In this document: piece after piece, positions 26,297-37,949 of the stretch
How positions within the stretch are numbered: position 1 is the stretch's first letter
Layout: each line of letters opens with the position of its first letter
Assembly: GCA_017312345.1 (NCBI GenBank)
Contig: BLAA01000001.1
Span: 1 to 64,000, forward strand
DNA: 64,000 nt
From: Candidatus Denitrolinea symbiosum
GTDB lineage: Bacteria > Chloroflexota > Anaerolineae > Anaerolineales > Villigracilaceae
Direction: 5' to 3'
Translations under genes and position numbers: made by a program
Notes under the pieces: generated by a model
What the model saw: only the letters and a program-made list of their open reading frames with translations
What the model was told of the DNA's origin: nothing
Database searches by the model: none

Positions 26297-26864
26297 ATGG
26301 CCGAAGATTTCCTTCCAGCCCCAGTTCGGGAGCGATGCTCCGCATGGCGAGAATGACGTTGGCCGTATGCTCCCATAGATCAATGCCGAATTCCTTCGCC
26401 GCGTTCTCCATCTCCTCGCGGTTCGTCCCGGCCGCGAAGGCGCGGTCCTTCCACTTCTTTTTGACGGAGGAGGCTTCGAGGTCGTACAGCGAACGCGACG
26501 GGCGGACGAGCGCGACCGCGGTGACCAGTCCCGTGATTTCGTCGCAGGCGTAGAGGGCCCTGCGGCGCAGCGTGTCGCGCGGGATGTGGAGATGCTCCGC
26601 GTGACTCAGGATGTCCTGCGCGAGTTCCTCGCTCAGTCCGCGCTCGCGCAGGATGGGCGCGCCGTCCTGCGGATGGCTTTCGAGCGTGGGATGGATCTCC
26701 CAATCGAAATCGTGGAGCAGGCCGAGCAGCCCCCACGTCTCCACATCTTCGCCGAACTTCTCAGCGTAGAACCGCATGGCGGCTTCCACACACAGCATGT
26801 GGCGGACGAGACCTTCGTTTTTGACAAATTCATGGACGATGGAAAGGGCTTCTTCGCGGGTCAT
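26295..26864 (-). CDS. HD-domain hydrolase
   Basis: Metal-dependent phosphohydrolase-like protein of 189 residues. The first ligand His lies in RHMLCVEAAM, the HD pair in GLLHDFDWE near residue 51, and later His residues in SHAEHLHIP. This is the small HDIG-like subfamily of unknown substrate. The ATG at 26864 follows GAGGAGTT. It is separated by only 22 bases from the upstream SanA-like gene and is probably co-transcribed. Confidence 0.8.
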   Translation of the reverse strand: MTREEALSIVHEFVKNEGLVRHMLCVEAAMRFYAEKFGEDVETWGLLGLLHDFDWEIHPTLESHPQDGAPILRERGLSEELAQDILSHAEHLHIPRDTLRRRALYACDEITGLVTAVALVRPSRSLYDLEASSVKKKWKDRAFAAGTNREEMENAAKEFGIDLWEHTANVILAMRSIAPELGLEGNLRP

Positions 26865-26886
26865 AACTCCTCACTTGTTGATCGTA

Positions 26887-27540
26887 CTAGTCGGTAAATA
26901 TCGGTTCGGGATCTCCCAGCACGGGGACGGGTTTCTTAAAGAGAATATCGTTGATCGCGCCGAGCGTCGCCAGCGACTCGCGGAACGACCAGGCGGCGCG
27001 CGATGCCTTGCGGTAGTATTGGATGTCCGCAGGGACGCCGACGCCATCCACGCCGAGCATGTTGCACAGATAGACGGCGCGCGGCAGGTGGAATTCCTGC
27101 GTGACGAGGATCGCCGAGTCCACGCGGAAGATATCGCGGGCGCGGTAACAGGTGTCATAGGTGCGCCGGCCCGCGTAGTCGAGGACGATGTCTTCGTCGG
27201 GGACGCCGAGACCGAGCGCGAACTGGCGCATGGCCTCGGGTTCGTTGTAATTCAGGAAGCGGTTATCGCCGCTCATCAGCAGTTTTTCCGCCTTGCCCGC
27301 AAAGTACAGATCCGCGGCGGTCTGGACGCGGTCCTGCAAAATGGGAGTCGGCGAGCCGTCGCGCCAGAGTCCCGCGCCGAAGACGACGGCAACGCGCCGC
27401 GGCGGGACCGTCGCCGCGGAGTAGGTTCGAGGTTTGGCGTAGAGCAGGAAAACGAAGCGGGGAAGAACAAGCCCGAGCAGCGCCAGCAGGCCGAAGGTCC
27501 ACGCGAGACGCCAGAGAAACTTCCAAAACTTTTTAAGCAT
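26887..27540 (-). CDS. SanA/YdcF-like (DUF218) membrane protein
   Basis: A 217-residue protein with one N-terminal membrane helix (about 11-34), then an exported DUF218 domain. VAVVFGAGLWRDGSPTPILQ near residue 50, LMSGDNRF and VLDYAGRRTYDTCYRA are hallmarks of SanA-type proteins, which in enterobacteria affect envelope permeability to vancomycin. Molecular activity is unknown. It lies between PlsY and HD genes on the same strand. Confidence 0.85.
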   Translation of the reverse strand: MLKKFWKFLWRLAWTFGLLALLGLVLPRFVFLLYAKPRTYSAATVPPRRVAVVFGAGLWRDGSPTPILQDRVQTAADLYFAGKAEKLLMSGDNRFLNYNEPEAMRQFALGLGVPDEDIVLDYAGRRTYDTCYRARDIFRVDSAILVTQEFHLPRAVYLCNMLGVDGVGVPADIQYYRKASRAAWSFRESLATLGAINDILFKKPVPVLGDPEPIFTD

Positions 27541-27573
27541 GGGCGGGATTCTACCAGCAATCCCGCCGCGTCG

Positions 27574-28263
27574 TCATTCGGTCGTTTCGACTTTCTCGCG
27601 CCGCGCCTTGAGCCAGCCATGCAGGCTGATATTCACCACGCGCTCGGTGCCGGCCAGCAGGCTTTTGATGTTGGGACGCAAAGCCCAAAGGAGCAGGATC
27701 TCGGCCAGCACGCCGTACAACACATCAATCCACGGGAGGCCGTTAACGGCGCGCGCCGCGAACACGATGATGGCAAACAGCGCCACGCTCATGGTGGTGA
27801 CCGAGGCGTAACCCAGCGTGAAAAAGACCAGCGCGCCCAACGGCAGGATGATGGCAAGCGACATGGGCCACAACCCAAACGCGCCGCCCACCGAAGGCGC
27901 GCCGCCCGCGCCGCCGCGCAAACCCTTAAAGCGTTTGTTCTCGTCGAACTCGGGCAGGAAAATGGAATGATTGTGGCCGAGGATGGCAAAAATGGGCGCG
28001 AAGACGTGCGCCCAATGAACATCGGGAACCGCCGCCTGCGCGATCCACACCGCGCCCGCGCCCTTCATAATGTCGAGGAACGCCGTCGCAAGGCCAGCCC
28101 ACAGGCCGGCCGCGCGCATGGCATTCGTCCCGCCGGTGCGCCCGCTCGCCACATTGCGGATGTCCTTGCCCGTGCTGATCTTGACCACCAGCAATCCGAA
28201 AGGCACCGAGCCGAGTAAATACGACGCAAGCAGCACGCCAGAAATGATAAGCGTTTGATTCAC
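27574..28263 (-). CDS. plsY: Glycerol-3-phosphate acyltransferase PlsY-like
   Basis: Membrane acyltransferase of 229 residues that transfers acyl groups from acyl-phosphate to glycerol-3-phosphate. Seen: YLLGSVPFGLLV at the N-terminus, the phosphate loop GRTGGTNAMRAAG (usual GSGNPGATN) and FAILGHNHSIFLPEF, plus FKGLRGGAGGAPSVGG. Five to seven membrane helices. The changes in the loop suggest a divergent paralog. It is the likely first step of phospholipid synthesis, with PlsC at 40347. Confidence 0.82.
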   Translation of the reverse strand: MNQTLIISGVLLASYLLGSVPFGLLVVKISTGKDIRNVASGRTGGTNAMRAAGLWAGLATAFLDIMKGAGAVWIAQAAVPDVHWAHVFAPIFAILGHNHSIFLPEFDENKRFKGLRGGAGGAPSVGGAFGLWPMSLAIILPLGALVFFTLGYASVTTMSVALFAIIVFAARAVNGLPWIDVLYGVLAEILLLWALRPNIKSLLAGTERVVNISLHGWLKARREKVETTE

Positions 28264-28379
28264 AATCCAACTCCATATTGAGATGACAAAATTAACACGG
28301 AATGCCTCGTTAAGTTACTGGACGACAAACCCGCTTCGCGCCTGACCCGCAGCCGGGCGCGCCCGCCGACGGGTTTCCC

Positions 28380-29186
28380 TCACCCAAGCAGCGCGGCCGC
28401 GCCCCACGCCAAAGCCAGCGCGGCGACGGGTTCGACGAACGCGCGTCGTGGCGACGCGGCCTCGCCCAGATTCCCCGCGAGCGAAGTCAACGCGTAGAGC
28501 GGACCGAGCAGGGCCAGCCCAAATTGGATCGGCGCGAGCGGCCAGTAGTGCAGCGCCGAGGCCAGTTGCGCGGAGACGAGCGCGATCCCGCCCGCCCAGA
28601 AAAATTCCCATTTTTGCAGGCGCAAGTACAGCGTGCGCAGCGACACGAGTCCGCTGGCGAGGACGATGGCGGGAATTTCAAGAACGAGGCGCGGCCCCGA
28701 AGCGCGCAAAGTGGCAAGCAGGATGAGATAGACGGCATACGAGAGCGCCGTCAGCAAACCCGTCGCGAGGGAATAAGCCGGGGCGGACGGGTCCACCGCC
28801 ACATATTCGGCAGTAAAGACGGCGACGAGCGCCAGCCCCGCGACGGCAAACGCGGCCCACCACGACGGTCCGCCCGGCAGAATGGACAGGGGCACGCCGA
28901 CGACGAAGGTGGTCAACGTGGGCAGGAGCCAATGTATCGCCGTCGGCCGGGAGCCGAGGGCGGGATGTCCGCGCAAGAGCCAGTCCATGCCGGTGGCAGA
29001 GATGCCCGCCGCCAGCAGGGTCATCACCGTCGTCAGGCTGAGGGGATAGACCAGGAAGAATTGTCCCAGCGTCAGGCGCAGGGGCAGTTCGGAGGAGGGC
29101 AGGACGCGCGTCAACGCGAAGGCCAGCAACGTCGCGGCCGTGAGAACGCCGATGCGGTCCGCATCGGGGAGGGAGGAACGAGCCAT
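28380..29186 (-). CDS. Polytopic membrane protein, unknown
   Basis: A 268-residue integral membrane protein with about eight hydrophobic helices covering nearly the whole length (for example LTTVMTLLAAGISATG and WWAAFAVAGLALVAVF). No transporter or enzyme motif is seen. It starts at MARSSLPDADRIGV. The 116 bases to plsY hold a GC-rich stretch ending CGACGGGTTT that may be a weak terminator. Confidence 0.65.
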   Translation of the reverse strand: MARSSLPDADRIGVLTAATLLAFALTRVLPSSELPLRLTLGQFFLVYPLSLTTVMTLLAAGISATGMDWLLRGHPALGSRPTAIHWLLPTLTTFVVGVPLSILPGGPSWWAAFAVAGLALVAVFTAEYVAVDPSAPAYSLATGLLTALSYAVYLILLATLRASGPRLVLEIPAIVLASGLVSLRTLYLRLQKWEFFWAGGIALVSAQLASALHYWPLAPIQFGLALLGPLYALTSLAGNLGEAASPRRAFVEPVAALALAWGAAALLG

Positions 29187-29235
29187 GGATCAAATTGTAC
29201 CTGAGAGCGGCTAAACTGGCGGACGGAACCCAAAG

Positions 29236-29270
29236 AAAAATCCGCGCGCTCCGTGATTTCGCTGAAAAAA
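29236..29270 (-). repeat. Single-arm copy of the CACGGA word repeat (W5)
   Basis: Read on the minus strand it contains TCACGGAGCGCGCGGATTT, which matches 39517-39535 with one change. Only one arm is visible here. It sits in the 279-base gap between two divergent membrane-protein genes. Confidence 0.6.
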
Positions 29271-29350
29271 CCATTTCTTACCGCTTTGTTGCAAACGCTT
29301 TAACAGTCTGTCGCTGCAAGCGAAGCAGTCCCCGGCTTGTGAAGAGATTG

Positions 29351-29392
29351 CTTCGGGAAAGCCGCAAGTAGAACTTGCGGAATCCTTTTTAT
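29351..29392 (-). repeat. Second copy of the AAGTTCTACTT element
   Basis: On the minus strand it matches 7815-7856 with two differences. It includes the perfect palindrome CCGCAAGTAGAACTTGCGG (29362-29380). Confidence 0.8.
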
Positions 29393-29465
29393 CGGCAATC
29401 GGCAATTTAAAAACACTCTCTTCGACCGCGCGGGCGGAACGACGCTATGGTAAAATTGAGCGGTT

Positions 29466-30458
29466 ATGGAAACAAAGCAAGCCCCTCAACCGCTTCCGCC
29501 GCCGCCCAGCGTGACGCCGGCCATCAAAGCCGGCATGGATGCCATCTCAGTTCACCTGTCCATCCTGCTCCTGCCGCTGGGCTTAGACCTGTTGCTCTGG
29601 TTCGGTCCGCGTTTGAGCATACAGCCGCTTTTCGCCTCGCTCCTCGAACAAATGAAATCGTTCGGCGTCGGCGGCGCCATGAAAGCCTCCGACGTGGAAG
29701 CCGCCCAGCAAATGCTGACAGAATGGCTCTCCCGTTTCAACCTGCTGAGCGTGCTGCGGACTTTCCCGGTGGGCGTTTCCAGCCTGATGACGGCCAAACA
29801 GCCGGCCGTCAACCCGCTGGGAGGAGGAAGCGTAGTAGAAGTCCACTCGGGCGTCGGATTGATCGGCTGGCTCTTCCTGCTGACCGTGCTGGGATGGGTC
29901 GCCGGCGGGCTGTACTTCCACTGGGTCTCCAAAGCGACGGGCAGCCGCGAGACGAACTTCGGCGGCGGCCGCGCGGTGACGCAGACGGTACTATTCTCCG
30001 TCCTGCTGGCCGTGGCGGCCTTCATGGTCGGTATGCCGGTCATGTTCGTGGTGGGAATCGTCGGCCTGATCAGCCCGAACCTGCTCCAGATCCTCCTGTT
30101 CATCCTCGCCTTGTTCAGCGCGTGGATCGTCGTGCCGGTCTTCTTCTCGGCGCACGGCATCTTCCTGCGCGGACAAAACGCGTTTTACTCCATCTACGCC
30201 GGCCTGCGGATGGCGCGCTTCACCCTGCCGTCCAGCAGCATGTTCGTGCTGGCGGTCTTCGTCATCAGCCAGGGACTCAACTACCTATGGGCCATCCCCG
30301 CGGACAATTCGTGGATGCTGCTGGTGGGCATGGCCGGTCACGCCTTTGTCACCACGGCATTACTGGCCGCCTCGTTCATTTATTATCACGATATGAACGC
30401 CTGGCTTGAACTGGTCTTCCAGCGCCTCAAGCCGGACGCGACCGCGCAACAAACGTAA
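29466..30458 (+). CDS. Polytopic membrane protein, unknown
   Basis: A 330-residue protein with a Pro-rich N-terminus (PQPLPPPPS) and about six membrane helices. A predicted extracytoplasmic loop lies at about residues 55-125. The GLR-MARFTLPSSSMFVLAVF segment is not a known motif to me. TAAAAT ends nine bases before the ATG with no ribosome-binding site, so the mRNA is nearly leaderless. gyrB follows 81 bases later. Confidence 0.65.
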   Translation: METKQAPQPLPPPPSVTPAIKAGMDAISVHLSILLLPLGLDLLLWFGPRLSIQPLFASLLEQMKSFGVGGAMKASDVEAAQQMLTEWLSRFNLLSVLRTFPVGVSSLMTAKQPAVNPLGGGSVVEVHSGVGLIGWLFLLTVLGWVAGGLYFHWVSKATGSRETNFGGGRAVTQTVLFSVLLAVAAFMVGMPVMFVVGIVGLISPNLLQILLFILALFSAWIVVPVFFSAHGIFLRGQNAFYSIYAGLRMARFTLPSSSMFVLAVFVISQGLNYLWAIPADNSWMLLVGMAGHAFVTTALLAASFIYYHDMNAWLELVFQRLKPDATAQQT

Positions 30459-32453
<1,995 letters not shown>

Positions 32454-32463
32454 CCCGCTCGCC

Positions 32464-32496
32464 AGAAACCAGGTTTTTTACAAAAACCTGGTTTCT
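32464..32496. repeat. AGAAACC-type dispersed hairpin after gyrB
   Basis: 15-bp perfect stem AGAAACCAGGTTTTT / AAAAACCTGGTTTCT with loop TAC. It starts ten bases after the gyrB stop. It may work as a terminator or 3' stabiliser. It shares ends and size with 16853-16885. Confidence 0.8.
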
Positions 32497-32581
32497 GCTT
32501 TGTTATGAAAGTACCATCTTTGAGCGGGGGATTACGGGTACAATTTCCGTACCCAAATCGGTCCCAGGCACAGGCAGACCC

Positions 32582-35500
32582 ATGTTCAAATCGTCAAACT
32601 GGAACGCCATTCTCAATATCGTTCTGCAAGTGATCGTCATAGTCTATCAGGGCGCGGCTGTAGTGGCGTTTGTCTTCGCGTTGTTCCTGGCAAACCGCTG
32701 GTTAAAGACGCCCTTCCTCGGCGCGCTGTTCGAGCAGACCATGCTGAAGAACGCGGCCGGGCCCAGCGAGCCTTCCGAGGCGTGGAAACTATACAGCCAG
32801 ATCAACTTCGGGGACCAGTTGACCAGCGTCAACGGCGTTCCCGTCCGCTCGTTCACCGACGTCGAAGACGCGCTGACGGGCCGCACGCCCGGCATGATCC
32901 CCACACAGGTGGGATTTTCCCCGGGCGAAACCATCCCCGTCACAGTCCGCACCGGCGCGGGAGAGGAAAGAAGCCTCGAAGTAACCCTGGGCGTCTTCCC
33001 GGCGGCCGACCGGGTCGGCTACATCGTCATCCCCGCCGTCCTCAGCGGCCTGTTCCTGATCATGGGGTTATGGATCTTCGCGGCCCGCCGCGAAGAATCC
33101 GCCGGGCGGGCTTTTTCTCTCTTTGCCTCGTCGCTAGCCGTGACGCTGGGTACGCTGTTCGATCTGTTTACCACTCACGGCTTCACTCCCCTCTGGACGC
33201 TGGCGCTGGCCATATTGGGCGGCTCCATGGTGGACATGGCCATGAGTTTCCCGCAGGAATTCCGCCCGGCCGTGCGCCGTCCCTACGTACGCTGGATCGG
33301 CTACGTCATCGGCCTGGCGCTGGCGGGATACGCCTACGCCGCCCTCTACGACTTCCAAAGGCCGGGCGCGTACATTGACGCCTGGCAGGGACTCTACCTG
33401 TTCGTCGGAGTCGCGGGCCTGATCTACTTCGGCTTCATGATCCATCGCGTCCTGTTCTCGCCGTCGCCAGTGGTCAAATCGCAGGCGCGCGCCATCCTGT
33501 ACGGCGCGCTGCTGGGATTCAGCGTCATGATCGTCTGGATGATCAACGCCTTCTTCGGCAACCCGCTCAGGATGTCGTTCCACACATGGTTCTTCGCGCC
33601 GCTGATCCTGTTCCCGCTCTCCGTCGGCTACACCATCCTGCGCTTCCGGCTAGTGCAGACTGACGCCTGGCTTCGCAAAAGCCTCGTCTACGTTCTGTTG
33701 AGCGTCCTCCTGATCGGCGCGTACGGCATGATCGTCAGCGGGGTGAGTCTCATCTTCCGCGAACAGATGCCGACCAACAACCCCCTGCTGATCGGCGGAC
33801 TGGCCTTTCTCGTCGCCGTCTCGATCTCGCCCCTGCACCAGCGCCTGCAAGGACTGGTGGAACAGCGTCTTTTCCGCGGACAGCGCGCCTACCTGCAAAG
33901 TCAGCAGGATTTCATGCACAAACTGGCCCATATCGTGGACCAGGCCGGCGTCTCGCTGGTCTTGCGCGAAAACCTGATGACGACCCTCGCGCCCGACCGC
34001 GCGCATATTTACGTGTACGACAGCGTCAACGACCAATACTCGTCCATGCCCGGCATGGACGGGCGTCCCACCAGCGACGTGCGCTTTGCCGCGTCCAGCC
34101 CGCTGGCGCAATATTTCCAAAAGGAACGCCTGCCCCTCTACCTCGACAATTCCAATCCCGCGGCCGTGATGAAAGACGAAGAGACCCGTCTTGCCCTGCT
34201 GGGCGCGCGGCTCTTCGTCCGCCTGCCCGGCAAGGAACGCCCGCTGGGCTGGGTGGCCCTCGGCCCGCGCCTCTCAGGACAACCCTACACGCCCCAGGAC
34301 CTGGCCTTTGTGGAAGACCTGTGCGAACAAGCCGCCATCTCCATCGAACGGGCGCAGACCGTTTCGGACCTCGAGCGGCGCGTGCAGGAAATGAACGCCC
34401 TGGCGCGCGTCTCGCAGGGCGTGAACATCACCCTCACCTTCGACGACGTGCTGGAACTCATCTACGCCCAGACCGCGCAGATCATCCCGGCCGCCGATTT
34501 CCACATCACGCTCTACAACAAGGCCGCGAATTATTTCTTCCACGCGTTCTGCGTGGAGGACCGCGAGCGCATCGAAGCCAATGAAGACGCCCCCCTGCCG
34601 CCCGAGGCCGGCCTCGCGCAGGAGGTCATCCGCCGCGGCCGGCCGCTCGTCACGCCAGACTACGCCCGCGAATGCCGGGCGCGCAATCTCCTGCCCGCGG
34701 AACAGGGCGTCTTCGCCTGGATGGGCGTGCCGCTCAACGCCGGCGCGGATACCATCGGCGCGCTCACCATCGCCAGCCGCGACGCTATCGTCAGCTACAC
34801 GCGCGGCCAGTTGGAACTCCTGCAAAGCATCGCCGACCACACGGCCGGCGCCATCGTCAAATCGCGTCTGCTCGAAGAAAGCGAACGCCGCGCCCGCCAG
34901 TTGGCTACGTTGAACGAGATCACGCAGCAGTTGACCTCCACGCTCGAATCCGAACCCCTGCTCAACAACCTCCTCGAAAGCGCCGTTTCCATTTTGAACT
35001 GCGAGGCGGGCAGCCTCTTCCTCGTGGACGAACAGACCGACGAACTGATCTTCACCGCCACCGTCGGCCCGCCGGCCTCCGCCTCGCTGGTGGGACAGCG
35101 CCTCGCGCCGGGCAGCGGCATCGTCGGCCGCGCCGTGCAAACCCGCCTGCCCGTCATGGACAACGACGCGCAGCGCTCCGTCGTTCGCCACGCGGCCACC
35201 GACCAGCAGACCGGCTTCGTCAGCCGAACGTTGCTGGCCGTCCCCCTCCAGGCCAAGGACCGCGTCCTCGGCGTGATCGAAGTCATCAACCGCCTCGACC
35301 GGCTGCCCTTCGATAACGACGACCAGAACCTGTTGACGGCCTTCGCCGGCCAGGCCGCGGTCGCCATCGAAAACGCCCGCCTCTACACCCTCACCGACCA
35401 GGAACTGAACGCCCGCGTGGAGGAACTCTCAGTCATGCAGCGCATTGACCGCGAACTCAACGCCAGCCTCGAAATGGACCGCGCCATGCGCATCACCCTC

Positions 35501-36613
35501 GAATGGGCCATGCGCCAGTCGCGCGCCCCGGCCGGGCTGATCGGCATGTTGGAAGGCGGCGACCTTCGCGTCATGGCGCACGAAGGCTACGGCAACCACC
35601 TGAACGCGTACGCCGAAGCGCCCCTGCCGCTCGACCTGCCCGTCCTGCGCCAGGCCGTGGAGAGCGGACAGCCCCAGCGCCAGACGCTCGACCCGGAAAT
35701 GGGCGGCAGCCTCCTGCCCGAAGCGCGCGACCAGATCGTCGTCCCGATCCGGCGTGAGGCCCGGGTCATCGGGCTGCTGATGCTCGAAAGCCCGGCCACC
35801 GCCGAGCCAGACACCTCCTTCCTCAACCGTCTCAGCGACCACGCCGCCATCGCCATCGCCAACGCGCAGCTATACAACGAAGTGCAGGCCGCCAACGAAG
35901 CCAAGAGCGAATTCGTCTCGTTCGTGGCGCACGAACTTAAAAACCCGATGACCTCCATCAAGGGCTACACCGAACTGCTGGCCGGCGGCAAGGTGGGCGC
36001 GATCAACGATATGCAGTCCAACTTCCTCGGCACCATCCGCTCGAACGTGGAGCGCATGTCCACCCTCGTTTCCGACCTGAACGACAACTCGAAGATCGAA
36101 GCCGGGCGGCTGCGCCTCGACTTCCGCGCGGTGGACGCCGCCGAAGTGGTGGACGAGATCGTCCGCTCCACGCGCCGCCAGATCGAAGACAAAAAACAGA
36201 CCATCACGGTGAACCTGCCGGCCGGCCTGCCGCCCGTCTGGGCAGACCGCACACGCATCGGGCAGGTATTGACCAACCTCGTCAGCAACGCGCACAAATA
36301 CACGCCCGAAGAGGGACGCATCGTGGTCAGCGGCGAACTGACCTCGAACCAGTGGGACCCCGAAGGCGCGGCGAGCGTCATCCACCTGTGGGTACGCGAC
36401 AGCGGCATCGGCATCAGCGCCGAAGACCAGGTTAAAATCTTCCAAAAATTCTTCCGCTCCGAAGACCAGAAAGCCCGCGAAGCCCCCGGCACCGGCCTCG
36501 GCCTCAACATCACCAAGAACCTCGTGGAAATGCAGGGCGGACGCATCTGGTTCGAGAGCGAATTCCGCAAAGGAACCACCTTCCACTTCACCGTCCCCGT
36601 GGCGGAAGGATAA
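32582..36613 (+). CDS. Large membrane sensor histidine kinase with GAF domains
   Basis: A 1,343-residue sensor. Helix near residues 15-40, then a PDZ-like extracytoplasmic segment (GDQLTSVNGVPVRSFTDVEDAL, about 78-100), about eight membrane helices to residue 420, several GAF-like domains in series (about 440-1100), HisKA with His in VAHELKNPMTS near 1119, and HATPase with NLVSNAHKYTPEEG and GTGLGLNI. No receiver or regulator gene adjoins; the next gene encodes a FIST sensor. It probably senses envelope or small-molecule signals. Confidence 0.85.
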   Translation: MFKSSNWNAILNIVLQVIVIVYQGAAVVAFVFALFLANRWLKTPFLGALFEQTMLKNAAGPSEPSEAWKLYSQINFGDQLTSVNGVPVRSFTDVEDALTGRTPGMIPTQVGFSPGETIPVTVRTGAGEERSLEVTLGVFPAADRVGYIVIPAVLSGLFLIMGLWIFAARREESAGRAFSLFASSLAVTLGTLFDLFTTHGFTPLWTLALAILGGSMVDMAMSFPQEFRPAVRRPYVRWIGYVIGLALAGYAYAALYDFQRPGAYIDAWQGLYLFVGVAGLIYFGFMIHRVLFSPSPVVKSQARAILYGALLGFSVMIVWMINAFFGNPLRMSFHTWFFAPLILFPLSVGYTILRFRLVQTDAWLRKSLVYVLLSVLLIGAYGMIVSGVSLIFREQMPTNNPLLIGGLAFLVAVSISPLHQRLQGLVEQRLFRGQRAYLQSQQDFMHKLAHIVDQAGVSLVLRENLMTTLAPDRAHIYVYDSVNDQYSSMPGMDGRPTSDVRFAASSPLAQYFQKERLPLYLDNSNPAAVMKDEETRLALLGARLFVRLPGKERPLGWVALGPRLSGQPYTPQDLAFVEDLCEQAAISIERAQTVSDLERRVQEMNALARVSQGVNITLTFDDVLELIYAQTAQIIPAADFHITLYNKAANYFFHAFCVEDRERIEANEDAPLPPEAGLAQEVIRRGRPLVTPDYARECRARNLLPAEQGVFAWMGVPLNAGADTIGALTIASRDAIVSYTRGQLELLQSIADHTAGAIVKSRLLEESERRARQLATLNEITQQLTSTLESEPLLNNLLESAVSILNCEAGSLFLVDEQTDELIFTATVGPPASASLVGQRLAPGSGIVGRAVQTRLPVMDNDAQRSVVRHAATDQQTGFVSRTLLAVPLQAKDRVLGVIEVINRLDRLPFDNDDQNLLTAFAGQAAVAIENARLYTLTDQELNARVEELSVMQRIDRELNASLEMDRAMRITLEWAMRQSRAPAGLIGMLEGGDLRVMAHEGYGNHLNAYAEAPLPLDLPVLRQAVESGQPQRQTLDPEMGGSLLPEARDQIVVPIRREARVIGLLMLESPATAEPDTSFLNRLSDHAAIAIANAQLYNEVQAANEAKSEFVSFVAHELKNPMTSIKGYTELLAGGKVGAINDMQSNFLGTIRSNVERMSTLVSDLNDNSKIEAGRLRLDFRAVDAAEVVDEIVRSTRRQIEDKKQTITVNLPAGLPPVWADRTRIGQVLTNLVSNAHKYTPEEGRIVVSGELTSNQWDPEGAASVIHLWVRDSGIGISAEDQVKIFQKFFRSEDQKAREAPGTGLGLNITKNLVEMQGGRIWFESEFRKGTTFHFTVPVAEG

Positions 36614-36666
36614 CCCCGCCCAGCCGCCCTCCCCAAACGAGCGGAGAGGGAGAATATACAGGGAAC

Positions 36667-37821
36667 ATGACTTTAATTTCCGCAGTTGGACAAGCCCAGG
36701 CCCTCGACGGCCGCGAAGCCGGATTGCAGGCCGCGCACGCGGCGCTCAACCGCCTCAAGGCCACCTCCCCGCATTTCGGGATCGTGATCGCCTCGCACCA
36801 GTACCAGCCCCGCGAAGTGGCCGCGGGCGTCGCCAGCCTGACCGGCGACATGCCCCTGATCGGATTCAGCGCGCCGGCCGGACTGACGAACGACGGCATC
36901 CATCCACATTCGGTGGTGGTAGCCCTGCTGCACGGCGACCTGCGAGCGGAAGTCCACTGGCTGCCGGGGTACACCCAAAGCGGACGCGAGACCGCCAACC
37001 GCCTCGTCCAATTGACCTCGGGCAGCGCGGCCCGCCAATCGCTGCTCTTCTTCGCCGACGGCTTCAACGGCGACGCCGAACAGTTGTGCAACAATCTGCC
37101 GTCGCATTCCATGCTCGTCGCGGGCGGGCTTTCCAGCGGCGACACACACACCGGGAGCAACTACCAGATCGCCGGCGCACAGGCCGGGACGGGCGGATTG
37201 GCCGCAGCCATCCTGCGCGGCTCCGCCAGGCTGGGCATCGGCTACGCGCACGGCTGGGACCCGGTCGGATCACAACTGCGCGTGACGCGTTCGCGCGGCT
37301 TCTGGCTCCGCACCCTCGACGGGCGTCCCGCCTCCGAGACCTACGCGCAAATCTTCGGTTACCCGGCCCGCGACTGGGCCTTTCCCCCGCTCAACTATCT
37401 GGCGCGTCTCTACCCGCTGGGAATCGAACAGGACAACCAGATGATCGTCCGCGCCCCCCTGCGCGTGGAAGCGGACGGCAGTTTCCGCCTCAACGCTCCC
37501 GTCCGCGACGGACTGGACGCCTACCTGCTGGTGGGAAGCCGCGCCGCCTGCCTGGAGGCCGCTCGCAAAGCCGCGCGCGAAGCGTTGCTGCAACTCGGCG
37601 ACGCCAAACCCGCCTTCGCGCTCGTGCTGGTGGACCAGGCCTGGCAAATGCTGTTAAAATCCACGCCGGGCGCGGAGATCGCCGCCGTGCAGGAGATCAT
37701 CGGCGCCGAAACGCCCATCGCGGGCGGTTACACGCTCGGGCAGATTGTGCCGTCCAGCGCCGCGCTGAAGTTCCTGAACCAGCACATACTGGTGGCTGTG
37801 TTCGGGGAAGAGCAGAACTGA
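36667..37821 (+). CDS. FIST domain protein
   Basis: A 384-residue protein with FIST_N (about 20-210) and FIST_C (about 220-370) domains: HSVVVALLHGDL, MLVAGGLSSGD, GIGYAHGWDPVG and YPLGIEQDNQMIVRAP. FIST is a proposed small-ligand (amino-acid-like) sensory domain, often linked to signalling enzymes. It lies 53 bases after the giant kinase, so it may feed that pathway. No membrane helices. Confidence 0.82.
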   Translation: MTLISAVGQAQALDGREAGLQAAHAALNRLKATSPHFGIVIASHQYQPREVAAGVASLTGDMPLIGFSAPAGLTNDGIHPHSVVVALLHGDLRAEVHWLPGYTQSGRETANRLVQLTSGSAARQSLLFFADGFNGDAEQLCNNLPSHSMLVAGGLSSGDTHTGSNYQIAGAQAGTGGLAAAILRGSARLGIGYAHGWDPVGSQLRVTRSRGFWLRTLDGRPASETYAQIFGYPARDWAFPPLNYLARLYPLGIEQDNQMIVRAPLRVEADGSFRLNAPVRDGLDAYLLVGSRAACLEAARKAAREALLQLGDAKPAFALVLVDQAWQMLLKSTPGAEIAAVQEIIGAETPIAGGYTLGQIVPSSAALKFLNQHILVAVFGEEQN

Positions 37822-37949
37822 GCATGAGACAGATTCTCAACGCGCAAGCCCTCCGGTAAACCTCCCGCAAAAACCCATATCCGCCCGAAGGCTCGAAAAT
37901 CCGCTTTCTGAAAACACGCCCCCAACCTGCGGCGGACAGACAGGAAACC